64,000 bases of DNA from Caulobacterales bacterium (GCA_019510435.1 JAEKKJ010000010.1:1-64000), one strand, 5' to 3'; shown: positions 35,401 to 44,768, counted from the stretch's first letter. Made by a program: numbers and translations. The notes: generated by a model from the sequence alone, not told the origin.

Positions 35401-35726
35401 CTGTGGACCGTCACGCTGTCGCGCGAGGGGTCCCAGGAGATGCTGATCGTGCCCATGGACATGAGGCCAAGGGAGGTGCGCACCTGCGCCGCGCGCTCGA
35501 GGTAGACGGCGTCGCCGGTCGGACCGAACCGGAGCTGTTCGTCCAGGCGCACCACGCGCACCGCCGGACCCGTCGCCGGCGGCGGGCCCACCGCGGTGAG
35601 CTCAGGGCCCGGCTTGACCCAGTCCGCCGGCGGCGCGACCGCCAGCTTGTCGGCGGCCCAGGCCGCCCCCGAGACGGCGAGCCCTGCCCAGACACCCACC
35701 ACAACGCCCAACGCGAACCGCAGCAT
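32454..35726 (-). CDS. DUF3857/transglutaminase-like protein with TPR repeats
   Basis: 1,090 residues from ATG 35726, with a signal peptide (MLRFALGVVV to about residue 24, AWAADK). DUF3857 covers about 40-260 and a transglutaminase-like domain about 270-450, with candidate catalytic Cys in FGECKAKSVLL, His in AFNHAIV and Asp in YWLDGTRAG. The C-terminal half is a tract of tetratricopeptide repeats (ALDYAMRGSKFGQARRH, SGAYSARGLVKLGQNDVAGA, and further). Likely periplasmic; role unknown, possibly peptide or envelope processing on a TPR scaffold. The family is common in Bacteroidetes and Caulobacterales. Confidence 0.85.
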   Translation of the reverse strand: MLRFALGVVVGVWAGLAVSGAAWAADKLAVAPPADWVKPGPELTAVGPPPATGPAVRVVRLDEQLRFGPTGDAVYLERAAQVRTSLGLMSMGTISISWDPSRDSVTVHRVRIIRDGKPIDVLARQSFSVIRRETNLTEVVDGRLTATLQPEDLRVGDVLDVAYTMTHLDPILAGRTDMAFALGGFSQLDALSLRASWPSAQPVAWRVGDDLQRPKVTRHGDTTELTLDLKDLPEPKVPFGAPRRYWPSRDLEFSGFKSWAEVAATVAPLFDKAATLAPDSPLRAEVEKIRAATPDPKARAALALKLVQDQVRYLGLLLTDGGYTPVAADKTWARRFGECKAKSVLLVALLRELGIKAEPALVNAYGGERLDQGLPRMGAFNHAIVRAEIGGKVYWLDGTRAGDGGLDAIDIPPFGWALPLRAEGAQLIPLVRTPREKPDSEIAVSVDATGGLEAAAPAKGEMVMRGEAGLWPGLIAANLPTTQRDEMLKAMWWRFPWLEVKSVSASRDPETGESRLKMEGVAKLRWYGAGGGSVLFLPEASVGAPSNFKRDPPGPHDDAPYAVPFPSSTTLKLAVKLPLKGAGFKVTGPDVDKQVAGRAFFRHTGLDGDTLTVETRVRALAPEFPAVEAKAAAEALAEMGSARVFLTAPATYVATAGDVAAWEAQEPKTALDYAMRGSKFGQARRHAQAMADFDKAIALDPTLSGAYSARGLVKLGQNDVAGAKADYDKALALEPRNAQAYAGLGALAMREDRPLDAVDAFTHAAYLAPSNYAALGARAEAYRQLADFDHALADSDEVLRLDPKNLPIRFLRLQVYAARRDYDRALAEVDVAAGLAPSDPMPAIYRGALLVKMGRRDEAEKSFAAAIAQRPTAMVFLTRAANRPKTDTAARLADVAAAEKLDPKEPEIVATRARVLMDAGRYPEAIQVLSGVLKTDPTWRGALSQRAMAYAKAGQSDLALKDFAALRDKAAGSPGALNALCWNQATVGLALDAALADCTAALKVAPTSPHILDSEGFVLLRLGRLKESIEAYDAAIRQQPRLAPSLYGRGLAKLRLGQSADGEADLAAAHAASPEVEEEFTGYGVTRPAK

Positions 35727-35895
35727 CCGTCCCCCAACGCAAGCTCGGCCGACGATAGCGCCTGCACTCCCAGACTGAAAGCCGGCCGCTTGCAGGCCCG
35801 CGTTGTGGGGCATGCGCCTATGTGAAGGGGCCAAACCTCTAGACCTGGACCATCGGCGGTGGTCGTCTGCCGCCCGACCCTGGGGAGGGACTGCG

Positions 35896-36570
35896 ATGGG
35901 GTTCTGGCTGGCGAATGCGGTGGGATGGGCGATCGCCTACCTGCTCGGCTCGATACCCACCGCCTATGTGGCCGGACGGGTGCTGAGGGGCATCGACATC
36001 CGGGAGCACGGGTCGAAGTCCGTCGGGGCGACCAATGCCTTGCGGACCCTGGGCAAGTGGCCGGCCCTGGTCGTGCTGCTGGTCGACCTGGGCAAGGGCG
36101 CGGCGGCGGTCGCCGTCGTCCGGCGGCTGCTGACCTGGGTCTACGCCTCCCCGGCGCTCGCGCCGCCCGCAGGGCTGGAGGCGCAGGCCTGGACGCCGTG
36201 GGCGGTCTGCATCGCAGGCCTGGCCGTCCTGCTGGGACACAACCGGTCGATCTGGCTGAACTTCACCGGCGGCAAGGCCGCGGCCGCCGGGCTCGGCGTG
36301 CTGCTGGCGATATCCTGGCCCGTCGGGCTTGGCGCCGCAGCGGCCTTCGCCGCGGTGCTGGCGGTATCGCGGATCGTCTCCCTGAGCTCGATGCTGGCGG
36401 CGCTGACGGCCATCGCCCTCATCTGCACGCTGGACCAGCCGCTGGCCTATCGGCTGCTGGTGATCGCGGGCGGCCTCTATGTGGTCGCGCGCCACCGCGC
36501 CAACATTCGCCGGCTGCTGGCGGGGATCGAGCCGCGCCTCGGCCAGGGCGCGCCGCAGCCGAAACCCTAG
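35896..36570 (+). CDS. plsY: Glycerol-3-phosphate acyltransferase PlsY-like
   Basis: Inner-membrane acyl-phosphate:glycerol-3-phosphate acyltransferase, 224 residues from ATG 35896 (GGAGGGA upstream). The PlsY motifs are present: YLLGSIPTAYVAGR (motif 1), SKSVGATNALRTLGKW (motif 2, with the phosphate-binding GATN) and HNRSIWLNFTGGKAAAAGLG (motif 3). The usual GS-x-GATN reads KSVGATN. The inserted PALAPPAGLEAQAWTPW loop is longer than usual. Could be a second PlsY copy. Confidence 0.88.
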   Translation: MGFWLANAVGWAIAYLLGSIPTAYVAGRVLRGIDIREHGSKSVGATNALRTLGKWPALVVLLVDLGKGAAAVAVVRRLLTWVYASPALAPPAGLEAQAWTPWAVCIAGLAVLLGHNRSIWLNFTGGKAAAAGLGVLLAISWPVGLGAAAAFAAVLAVSRIVSLSSMLAALTAIALICTLDQPLAYRLLVIAGGLYVVARHRANIRRLLAGIEPRLGQGAPQPKP

Positions 36571-36635
36571 GCCGAGCCTGGCGCGTTCCTGCTTTGCGGC
36601 CGACTGGATCGGCGGCCGAGAGGCGTGAGGCGGCC

Positions 36636-37355
36636 ATGATCGAGCGACTGCTCAAGAAGCTGGAGTTGAGAGACCCCCTGCATCCGGACGAGCGCCGCGC
36701 CCTGGAAGGCAGTTTCGGGCGCCCGCAGCAGGTGTCGGCGGGCACGGAGATCGTCGCCCAGAGCTCCAGCCCGGACGCCAGCACCCTGCTTCTGGAGGGC
36801 GTGACCGGCCGGGTCAGCACGCTGCAGGACGGATCCCAGCAGGTGACGGCGCTGCACATCGGCGGCGACTTCGTGGACCTGCACAGCTTCCTGCTGCGTC
36901 GCATGGACCACGGGGTCGTCGCCCTGACCGACTGCGCCCTGGTCAGGATGCAGCACAGCCGCCTGCGCCAGCTGACCAGCCAGTATCCCCACCTGGGGCG
37001 GCTGCTCTGGCTGTCCACGCTGCTGGACGCGGCGATCCATCGCCAGTGGATCGTGGGCATCGGCCGTCGCACCATTCTCGGCAACACGGCCCACCTCTTC
37101 TGCGAGCTGTTCCGGCGCCTGCAGGTGGTCGGCCTCGCCTCGGACCGCGACTTCGAGCTGGAGCTCAATCAGTCGCAGCTGGCCGATGTGCTGGGAGGCT
37201 CGCGCGCGAGCATCAACGGCGCGGTCCAGACGCTGCGCGCGCAGGGCCTGATCGCGTGGAAAGGCGGGTGCCTGAACATCCTCGACTGGTCGCGCCTCGC
37301 CGACCTGGCGGAGTTCGATCCTACCTATCTGCAGCTCGAGGCGATGCCCGTCTGA
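36636..37355 (+). CDS. Crp/Fnr-family transcriptional regulator
   Basis: 239 residues. Cyclic-nucleotide-binding-like domain (about 15-135; VSAGTEIVAQSSSPDASTLL, GGDFVDLHSFLL) and a Crp-type HTH (ELNQSQLADVLGGSRASING). The N-terminal Cys cluster of FNR is absent, so it is not an Fe-S oxygen sensor. The phosphate-cassette region is poorly conserved, so cAMP binding is doubtful. It is 65 bp after plsY on the same strand and convergent with lptB. Confidence 0.88.
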   Translation: MIERLLKKLELRDPLHPDERRALEGSFGRPQQVSAGTEIVAQSSSPDASTLLLEGVTGRVSTLQDGSQQVTALHIGGDFVDLHSFLLRRMDHGVVALTDCALVRMQHSRLRQLTSQYPHLGRLLWLSTLLDAAIHRQWIVGIGRRTILGNTAHLFCELFRRLQVVGLASDRDFELELNQSQLADVLGGSRASINGAVQTLRAQGLIAWKGGCLNILDWSRLADLAEFDPTYLQLEAMPV

Positions 37356-37371
37356 GAGCGCTCCGCGCGGC

Positions 37372-38129
<758 letters not shown>

Positions 38130-38133
<4 letters not shown>

Positions 38134-38720
38134 TGGGCGCCGCTCGGCTGCTGTTGCTGGGCCTGGTCCTTCTTCTTGGACGGATAGAACACCCCGCGCG
38201 GCCGCTCGGCGGTGTTGCGGCCCGCCGCGTTGCCGGTCAGGTGGCCCTCGCCGGTCTGGGTGTTGAACACCATGCGGGTGCCGCGCAGCACGTTCTGGCC
38301 CTGCACCGCCACCACGTCGCCGGTGAGGGTGACGGTGTCGGAGGAGGCCTCATAGACGCCGTGGTCGCCGCGGGCGCGCTGGTCCTTGTCGGTGAGGTAG
38401 TAGACCGAGCCGTCGGCCTCGATGCGGATCAGGTCGCCGCAGGCGCCCGTGCCGGTGGCGCCGGCCTTGCCGGGCTTGGGCTCCATGAACGCCTTCATCA
38501 CGTCGGCGCGCACGCGGGCGGTGCCCTGCAGCGCCTCGGCCTTGCCGCGCCAGATCGAGATGCAGGCCTTGTTCTGGACCTCCAGCTCGTCGGCGGTGAT
38601 GTCGATCGGGCCATCCGAGTGCGGGCCCAGCCGCTGCGCGCGCGCGGGGGCGCCAAGCGTCAGGGCCGTGCCGGCCGCGAGGGCCAGGACGAGGACGGTG
38701 CTGGTGAAGAGGGACTTCAT
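38130..38720 (-). CDS. lptA: LPS transport periplasmic protein LptA (OstA-like)
   Basis: 196 residues, signal peptide 1-28 (APARAQ), beta-jellyroll OstA domain (ITADELEVQNKACISIWRGK, ARVRADVMKAFMEP, SDTVTLTGDVVAVQGQNVLRGTRMVFNTQTGEG). A Gln-rich tail (KKKDQAQQQQPSG) ends the protein. It bridges LptC and LptD across the periplasm. Second gene of the lptC-lptA-lptB strand run. Confidence 0.92.
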
Positions 38721-38750
38721 GACTGCCTTCGAGCTGGTCCGGTTCTGCCG

Positions 38751-39392
38751 TTACTTCTTCGGTTGAATTCGCGTGTGCACGCCGCCCTGGAAGACCATGC
38801 GCTCGCCCTTGCCGTAAACGCCATAGGACTTTGCCTGGATTTCTCCAAGACCACCGGCGCCCTGAATGGGGCCTGAACCGACCACTTCGCCGGTCTTGGT
38901 GTCGAACAGGGACGAGGCGGTTTCGAACGTGCTCTTGGTGTCCTGCATGTGCACGCCGCCGGAAAGCTCCAGCTTGCCGTTCTGCTCGTGGAACACCCCG
39001 TCGGCGCCGTTCAGCCGCATCTGGTCCGGCCCGCCCTCGTCCAGCACCAGGGCCGGGTGCTTGAGGATCACCCGCTGGTAGTCGAGCCGGTCACGGGTCG
39101 CCGATTCGGCGGTGAGCACGAACGGACGGCCCTTGTCGTCGCGGCCCACGAAGCGGGGGGTCACCAGCCGGATCGGCTCGTCGGTGCTCTTCGCCTGCTT
39201 GGGCTGGGAGGTGTAGGTGGACCAGGCCACGCTGCCGGCCAGGCCCAGGAAGATCACCGCGATGGTCGCCGGCAGGGCGACACGCAGGGTGCGGATCAGG
39301 CGCGAGCGGCGGCGCCAGCGCTCGAAGTCCGTGCGTCGAGGCTGGACCGCGCGGGGCGGCTGGCCGGGGACGGGGCTGTGGGCGAGCGTCAT
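38751..39392 (-). CDS. lptC: LPS export system protein LptC
   Basis: 213 residues from ATG 39392 (MTLAHSPVPG). A cytosolic basic stretch (FERWRRRSRLIRTLRVALP), a single membrane anchor (TIAVIFLGLAGSVAWS) and a periplasmic LptC domain (DYQRVILKHPALVLDEGG, GVFHEQNGKLELSGGVH, ETASSLFDTKTGEVVGSGP). The order rnd-lptC-lptA-lptB matches many alphaproteobacteria. Confidence 0.88.
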   Translation of the reverse strand: MTLAHSPVPGQPPRAVQPRRTDFERWRRRSRLIRTLRVALPATIAVIFLGLAGSVAWSTYTSQPKQAKSTDEPIRLVTPRFVGRDDKGRPFVLTAESATRDRLDYQRVILKHPALVLDEGGPDQMRLNGADGVFHEQNGKLELSGGVHMQDTKSTFETASSLFDTKTGEVVGSGPIQGAGGLGEIQAKSYGVYGKGERMVFQGGVHTRIQPKK

Positions 39393-39399
39393 GCCGGCC

Positions 39400-40017
39400 T
39401 CACGTATGCGCGAAGATGTCGACGTCTTCCCACCCGGCGACGTCGAGCAGGGCCCGGTGGGGCAGGAAGTCAAACGCGGCGCGGGCCAGATGGTCGCGCC
39501 GCTCGCGCGCCAGCATCTCGTCCAGCCGCTCGCGCAGGGCATGCAGGTGCAGCACGTCGGAGGCCGCATAGGCCACCTGGTCGTCGGAGAGCTTGGCCGC
39601 GCCCCAGTCCGAGCTCTGCTGGGCCTTGGAGATGTCGATGCCCAGGAGTTCCTTGGTCACGTCCTTCAGGCCGTGACGGTCGGTGTAGGTCCGCGCCAGC
39701 TTGGAGGCGATCTTGGTGCAGTAGACGGGCGTGGTCACCACCCCAAGGTGCAGCCAGAACATGGCGATATCGAAGCGGCCGAAGTGGAAGATCTTGGTCA
39801 CCGCCGGATCGGTGAGCAGGCGCTTGAGGTTCGGCGCGTCGTAGTTCGAGCGGTCCAGGCGCACCACGTGGGCGTCGCCTTCGCCGTCCGACAGCTGCAC
39901 CACGCACAGCGGGTCGCGGCCGAGCCGCAGGCCCATGGTTTCCGAATCAACGGCGACCGCCGAGGCCCCGGCGAGCGCGTCCGCCGGCAGGTCCGCGTCA
40001 TGCAAGAAGGTCGTCAC
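39400..40017 (-). CDS. rnd: Ribonuclease D (short alphaproteobacterial form)
   Basis: DEDD-family 3'-5' exoribonuclease for tRNA and stable RNA ends. 205 residues from GTG 40017 (VTTFLHDADLP); a longer in-frame reading to 40125 lacks conservation. Exo motifs: DSETMGL (Exo I, Asp-Glu), FHFGRFDIAMF (Exo II) and YAASDVLHLHAL (Exo III, Tyr/Asp). No HRDC domain, normal for the short form. It is 8 bp upstream of lptC, so probably co-transcribed. Confidence 0.9.
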   Translation of the reverse strand: MTTFLHDADLPADALAGASAVAVDSETMGLRLGRDPLCVVQLSDGEGDAHVVRLDRSNYDAPNLKRLLTDPAVTKIFHFGRFDIAMFWLHLGVVTTPVYCTKIASKLARTYTDRHGLKDVTKELLGIDISKAQQSSDWGAAKLSDDQVAYAASDVLHLHALRERLDEMLARERRDHLARAAFDFLPHRALLDVAGWEDVDIFAHT

Positions 40018-40129
40018 TGGCCTTTGGGACTCCGACGTTCGACCCCGGTTTATCTTAGGGGGGGCGCCCAGGAAAGGAGGCGCCGGATAAGGACTTGGGG
40101 CGCGCCCTCGTCGGGTTGAAACCACCCGA

Positions 40130-40216
<87 letters not shown>

Positions 40217-40241
40217 CCGGTCCGTCGGATCGGGAGGCGGC

Positions 40242-40270
40242 TACATATGGCAAGGCCCAGGCCGGGTCAA
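40242..40270 (-). promoter_or_regulatory. Promoter of tRNA-Leu
   Basis: On the minus strand TTGACC (40270-40265), a 17-base spacer and TATGTA (40247-40242), 25 bp before the tRNA. The positions and spacing are near ideal for sigma-70. Confidence 0.7.
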
Positions 40271-40359
40271 CGGCGGGTTTGACCCATGCCGTTGCGGCCT
40301 TGGGCGGCATCGTCTAATCGCAGGCTCCTGACTGCCTCAAGGACCTTGGGCCGCGCGCC

Positions 40360-41331
40360 ATGCAGAACCTCGTCACCGTCTTCGGCGGCTCCGGCTTCGT
40401 GGGGATCCAGGCCGTCCGCTACCTGGCCAAGGCCGGCTGGCGGATCCGGGTCGCCGTGCGCAACCCCAACCTGGCCTACAAGATGCGCCTGATGGGCGAC
40501 GTGGGGCAGATCGACGTCGTGCAGGCCAATGTCCGCAACCGCGATTCGCTGGTCCGGGCGCTCGAGGGCGCCCAGGCGTCGCTGAACCTGGTCGGCGTCA
40601 TGCAGGACCGCGGCCGCCAGGGCTTCCAGGCGATCCATGTGATGGGCGCCAGGAACGTCGCCGAGGCCGCGCGGGCGACCGGCGTGACCCGCGTGATCCA
40701 GATGTCCGCCCTCGGCGCCGATCCGCAGTCGCCCGCCAAGTACGCCCGCACCAAGGCCGAGGGCGAGGCGGCCGTCCGGGCGATCTATCCGGATGCGGCG
40801 ATCGTGCGCCCTTCGGTGGTGTTCGGCCCCGGGGACGGCCTCTTCGAGCGCTTCGCCGCCATGGCCCAGATGAGCCCGGCCCTGCCCCTGGTGGGCGGCG
40901 GCCTTACCCGTTTCCAACCGGTATATGTGGGCGACGTGGGCCAGGCTCTGGCGCGCATCGTCACCGACCCGGTCTCCGCCGGCCAGACCTATGAGCTGGG
41001 CGGCCCCGCGACGTTCAGCTTCCGCGAGCTGATGGAGCTGGTGCTGGCCGAGACGGACCGGCGGCGCCTGCTGCTGCCGATCCCCTTTGCGGCGGCCCGC
41101 GTTCTCGGCGCCACCTTCGATCTCGCGGCGGGCCTGGTCCCGCCCCCGATCAGCGCCGACCAGGTGGAGCTCCTGAAGGCGGACAATGTCGTCAGCGGCC
41201 AGTACCCGGGCCTGCCGGCGCTGGGTCTCACGGCGACGACGGTCGAGGCGGTGCTGCCCACCTACCTCTACCGCTACCGCAAGGGCGGCCAGTACGCCGA
41301 CCAGGAAGACCGCGCGCTGGCTCAGCTGTAG
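40360..41331 (+). CDS. Complex I NDUFA9-like NAD(P)H-binding protein
   Basis: 323 residues, atypical SDR/NmrA-type Rossmann fold: GGSGFVGIQAVRYLAKAGW at residues 9-27, VRNPNLAYKM, VIQMSALGADPQSPAKYART-like catalytic region (YARTK) and RPSVVFGPGDG. This matches alphaproteobacterial homologues of the mitochondrial complex I accessory subunit NDUFA9. Role in complex I assembly or quinone biosynthesis is inferred from the family. The 143-bp gap to tRNA-Leu carries divergent promoters. Confidence 0.88.
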   Translation: MQNLVTVFGGSGFVGIQAVRYLAKAGWRIRVAVRNPNLAYKMRLMGDVGQIDVVQANVRNRDSLVRALEGAQASLNLVGVMQDRGRQGFQAIHVMGARNVAEAARATGVTRVIQMSALGADPQSPAKYARTKAEGEAAVRAIYPDAAIVRPSVVFGPGDGLFERFAAMAQMSPALPLVGGGLTRFQPVYVGDVGQALARIVTDPVSAGQTYELGGPATFSFRELMELVLAETDRRRLLLPIPFAAARVLGATFDLAAGLVPPPISADQVELLKADNVVSGQYPGLPALGLTATTVEAVLPTYLYRYRKGGQYADQEDRALAQL

Positions 41332-41389
41332 CTGCATCCAGCTCGACATTTCCGCGGTATATGTCGGTCTTCGTCTAGGGGGGACCGAA

Positions 41390-42295
41390 ATGAGCGAGAT
41401 CGTCGGCGACTGGCCGCGCAAGACGCGTGAGCTGCACAACCACCACATGGACTCCACGCAGTGGAACGACTTTGCGTTCCGCGACGACGACGTGGTCGTC
41501 GCCACCTACGCCAAGGCCGGCACGACCTGGACGCAGCAGATCGTGGCCCAGCTGATCCACCACGGTGATCCCGAGATTTCGGTGGGCATGACCTCGCCGT
41601 GGTGGGACATGCGCATCCTCCCGCCCGAGGTGCGCGACGCCGTGGTGGCCGCGCCGGGACGCCGGGTGCTGAAGACCCACCTGCCCCTGGACGCCCTGGT
41701 CCTGTCACCCAAGGCCAAGTACCTCTACGTGGCCCGCGATGGCCGCGATGTGGTGTGGAGCCTGCACAACCACCACGCCAACCACACCGCCGAAGCGTTC
41801 GAGATCCTGAACGGCGCGCCCGGCCTGGTGGGCCCGCCCCTGGGCAGGGCCGACCCGGACATCCGCCGCTACTTCAACCACTGGCTGGAGGAGGACGGGG
41901 CGCCCTACTGGTCGTTCTGGGAGAATGTCCTGACCTGGTGGACGGCCCGCCAGCTGCCGAACGTGCGCCTCGTCCACTTCGCCAGGCTGAAGGCCGACCT
42001 GGAGGGCGAGATGCGCGCCATCGCCGACTTCCTGGACATCGCGATCCCCGAGGACCGCTGGCCGGCCTGTGTCGAGCACTGCACCTTCGACTACATGAAG
42101 GCCCATGCCGAACAGGTGGCGCCGATGGGGGGCGCGTTCTGGGAGGGCGGCGCCAACACCTTCGTCAACAAGGGTGTCAACGGCCGCTGGGCCGACGTGC
42201 TCTCGCCGGCCGAGAGCCTCGCCTACGAGCGGATGGCGGCGGAGAAGCTGGGCGCGGATTGCGCCCACTGGCTGAAGACCGGCGAAGGCCTCTAG
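41390..42295 (+). CDS. Sulfotransferase domain protein
   Basis: 301 residues from ATG 41390 with a purine-rich ribosome-binding site (AGGGGGGA). Sulfotransferase_1 fold: the 5'-phosphosulfate-binding motif YAKAGTTWTQQIV, catalytic His in KTHLPLDAL, the 3'-phosphate site YVARDGRDVVWSLHNH, and a C-terminal GKGVNGRW-like loop (NKGVNGRWAD, where the usual R-K-G reads N-K-G). It would transfer sulfate from PAPS to a hydroxyl acceptor. The acceptor is unknown. Its 3' end overlaps uppP by 4 bp tail-to-tail. It is of note in a window with four sulfatases, but lies 20 kb from them. Confidence 0.88.
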   Translation: MSEIVGDWPRKTRELHNHHMDSTQWNDFAFRDDDVVVATYAKAGTTWTQQIVAQLIHHGDPEISVGMTSPWWDMRILPPEVRDAVVAAPGRRVLKTHLPLDALVLSPKAKYLYVARDGRDVVWSLHNHHANHTAEAFEILNGAPGLVGPPLGRADPDIRRYFNHWLEEDGAPYWSFWENVLTWWTARQLPNVRLVHFARLKADLEGEMRAIADFLDIAIPEDRWPACVEHCTFDYMKAHAEQVAPMGGAFWEGGANTFVNKGVNGRWADVLSPAESLAYERMAAEKLGADCAHWLKTGEGL

Positions 42296-43095
42296 ACCGC
42301 GAACTTCAACAGCGCGAGGCCCGCGACACCCACCGCGATCCGCAGCCAGCCGAAGGGGGCGAAGCCGCGGCGGGTGACGATGGCCAGCATGCCGCGGATC
42401 ACCACCAGGGCCACCAGGAACGAGACCACGAAGCCCACGGCCACCAGGTCGATGTGCTGGGTGGTGAGCTGGGCGCGGTTCTTCCAGGCGTCGACGGTGA
42501 AGGCGCCGGCCATCACCGGGATCGCCAGCAGGAACGAGAACTCGGCCGCCACCCGCTTCTCCACGCCCATGACCATCGAGCCGACGATGGTGGCGCCCGA
42601 GCGCGAGACGCCGGGGAAGAGGGCCAGGCACTGGAAGAAGCCGATGGCCAGCGAGGTGCCCAGGGGGATCGCCATGGCGTCCCTCTTGGTGGGGGGCGGG
42701 GCGAAGCGGTCGATCAGCAGCAGCACCACGCCGCCGGCGATCAGCGAACCGCAGATCAGCATCGGGCTCTCGAAGAACACCCGCTTGATCACGTCGTGCA
42801 GCGCCAGGCCCAGGACCGCCGCCGGCAGGAACGCCACCAGGAGGCTCAGCACGAAGCCGCGGGCGCGCGGCTGGGTGGGGATCAGGAGCGCGATGCGCCA
42901 CAGCTGGCGGAAATAGAGCACCACCACCGCCAGGATCGCGCCCAGCTGGATCAGCACCGCGAAGGTGTCCCAGAAGGGATCCTTCAGCCCCAGGGCCTGT
43001 TTGGTCAGCAGCAGCATGCCGGTGGAGGAGACCGGAATGAACTCGGTCAGCCCCTCGACGATCCCGAGGATGATCGCGGAAATCCAGTCGGACAC
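42292..43095 (-). CDS. uppP: Undecaprenyl-diphosphatase (BacA type)
   Basis: Integral membrane phosphatase recycling undecaprenyl pyrophosphate for peptidoglycan and O-antigen synthesis; overexpression gives bacitracin resistance. 267 residues with about eight hydrophobic helices, and the two BacA motifs EGLTEFIPVSSTGMLLL (residues 14-30) and PGVSRSGATIVGSM. The 220-bp gap to gltD shows no further gene. Confidence 0.95.
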   Translation of the reverse strand: MSDWISAIILGIVEGLTEFIPVSSTGMLLLTKQALGLKDPFWDTFAVLIQLGAILAVVVLYFRQLWRIALLIPTQPRARGFVLSLLVAFLPAAVLGLALHDVIKRVFFESPMLICGSLIAGGVVLLLIDRFAPPPTKRDAMAIPLGTSLAIGFFQCLALFPGVSRSGATIVGSMVMGVEKRVAAEFSFLLAIPVMAGAFTVDAWKNRAQLTTQHIDLVAVGFVVSFLVALVVIRGMLAIVTRRGFAPFGWLRIAVGVAGLALLKFAV

Positions 43096-43315
43096 GGTAG
43101 GCGGCTCCTGGGCAAATCAGCTGCGGCTGAGAGGGCGGGGACTATGGTGAATAACCGGTTCATCCCCAAATTGGACTAATTCTGCATATAGAACAGGCGG
43201 GGCCGTAACATCAGCGTCATGTCGCGACTCTTATAGTCCCTTTATTGGTCTACCGGCTTTGCAGAGGCATTTCCTGCCCCTAGATGGCCGCTCGAAGACG
43301 GAGAGCGGGAAGGCC

Positions 43316-44764
43316 ATGGCCGAGCGCATGCTGAAGTTTACGGTGACGCCCAGGGCGACCCCCGAGAAGCGGGAGGCCGACACGCGGGCGCACGACTTCC
43401 ACGAGATCTACCGCGACTTCATCGACGCCAAGGCCTCCGAACAGGCCTCGCGCTGCTCGCAATGCGGCGTGCCGTTCTGTCAGACCCACTGCCCGCTGCA
43501 CAACAACATCCCCGACTGGCTGCGGATGACCGCCGAAGGCCGGCTGGAAGAGGCCTATGCCCTCAGCCAGGCCACCAATTCCATGCCCGAGATCTGCGGC
43601 CGCATCTGCCCGCAGGACCGCCTGTGCGAGGGCAACTGCGTGATCGAGCAGTCGGGCCACGGCACGGTGACCATCGGGGCCGTGGAGCGCTACCTCTCCG
43701 ACAAGGCCTGGGAAGAAGGCTGGGTGCGGCCGCTGAAGGCCGGCGCCGACCGCGGCCGCTCGGTGGGGATCGTCGGGGCGGGGCCGGCCGGCCTGGCCGC
43801 CGCCGAGCGCCTGCGCGAGCTGGGCTATGCGGTCACCGTCTACGACCGGCACGACCGGCCGGGCGGCCTGCTGATCTATGGCATCCCTGGCTTCAAGCTG
43901 GAGAAGGAGGTCGTGGCCCGCCGCACCCGCCGGCTGGCCGAGGGCGGCGTCGAATATGTGCTGGGCTTCGAGGTCGGCCGCGACGCCACCCTGGAGCAGC
44001 TGCGCGACAAGCACGACAGCGTACTGATCGCCACCGGCGTCTATGCGGCGCGCGACATGACCGTGCCGGGCGCGGGGTCCGAAGGCGTCGTGGCGGCGCT
44101 GGACTATCTGATCGCCTCCAACCGCAAGGGCCTGGGCGACGCGGCCGCCGAGTTCGATTCCGGCCGCCTCGACGCCGCGGGCAAGGACGTGGTGGTGGTG
44201 GGCGGCGGCGACACCGCCATGGACTGCGTGCGCACGGCGATCCGCCAGGGCGCGGCGTCCGTCACCTGCCTCTACCGCCGCGACCGCGCCAACATGCCGG
44301 GCTCGGACCGCGAGGTCTCCCATGCCGAGGAAGAGGGCGTGGTGTTCGAATGGCTGGCCGCGCCCAAGGCGGTGACCGGCGAGGCCCTGAAGGCCGCCGG
44401 CCTGCGCGCCGCGCGCATGCGCCTCGGCCCGCCCGACGCTTCCGGCCGCCAGTCGCCCGAAGAGGTAGAGGGGGCGGACTTCGAGCTCTCCGCCGACCTC
44501 GTGATCAAGGCCCTGGGCTTCGATCCGGAGGACCTGCAGACCGCCTTCGCCGCGCCGGACCTGGCCGTCACCCGCTGGGGCACGGTCAAGGCCGACCTGC
44601 GCAACCTGATGACCTCGATCCCGGGCGTCTTCGCCGCCGGCGACATCGTGCGCGGCGCGAGCCTGGTGGTCTGGGCGATCCGCGACGGCCGCGACGCCGC
44701 CGAGGCCATCCACCGCTACCTTTCCGCCCACGCGGCGGCCGACGCCCTCGTGGCTGCGGAGTAG
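43316..44764 (+). CDS. gltD: Glutamate synthase (NADPH) small subunit
   Basis: Feeds NADPH electrons to GltB. 482 residues from ATG 43316. The N-terminal Fe-S domain has CSQCGVPFCQTHCPLHNN and CGRICPQDRLCEGNC. It is followed by an FAD site (GIVGAGPAGLAAAERLRELG) and an NADPH site (VVVVGGGDTAMDCVRTA), ending with IPGVFAAGDIVRGASLVVWA. A VOC gene separates it from gltB; the order gltD-VOC-gltB is unusual. Confidence 0.96.
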   Translation: MAERMLKFTVTPRATPEKREADTRAHDFHEIYRDFIDAKASEQASRCSQCGVPFCQTHCPLHNNIPDWLRMTAEGRLEEAYALSQATNSMPEICGRICPQDRLCEGNCVIEQSGHGTVTIGAVERYLSDKAWEEGWVRPLKAGADRGRSVGIVGAGPAGLAAAERLRELGYAVTVYDRHDRPGGLLIYGIPGFKLEKEVVARRTRRLAEGGVEYVLGFEVGRDATLEQLRDKHDSVLIATGVYAARDMTVPGAGSEGVVAALDYLIASNRKGLGDAAAEFDSGRLDAAGKDVVVVGGGDTAMDCVRTAIRQGAASVTCLYRRDRANMPGSDREVSHAEEEGVVFEWLAAPKAVTGEALKAAGLRAARMRLGPPDASGRQSPEEVEGADFELSADLVIKALGFDPEDLQTAFAAPDLAVTRWGTVKADLRNLMTSIPGVFAAGDIVRGASLVVWAIRDGRDAAEAIHRYLSAHAAADALVAAE

Positions 44765-44768
44765 GGCG

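Noticed and set aside
33357..35825. Long plus-strand open frame opposite the DUF3857-TPR gene
   Set aside because: Antisense shadow of a gene with clear domains; composition is typical of GC-rich noise.
43096..43315. Riboswitch or leader peptide upstream of gltD
   Set aside because: I could not find a convincing conserved fold or a short amino-acid-rich open frame in the 220-bp gap.
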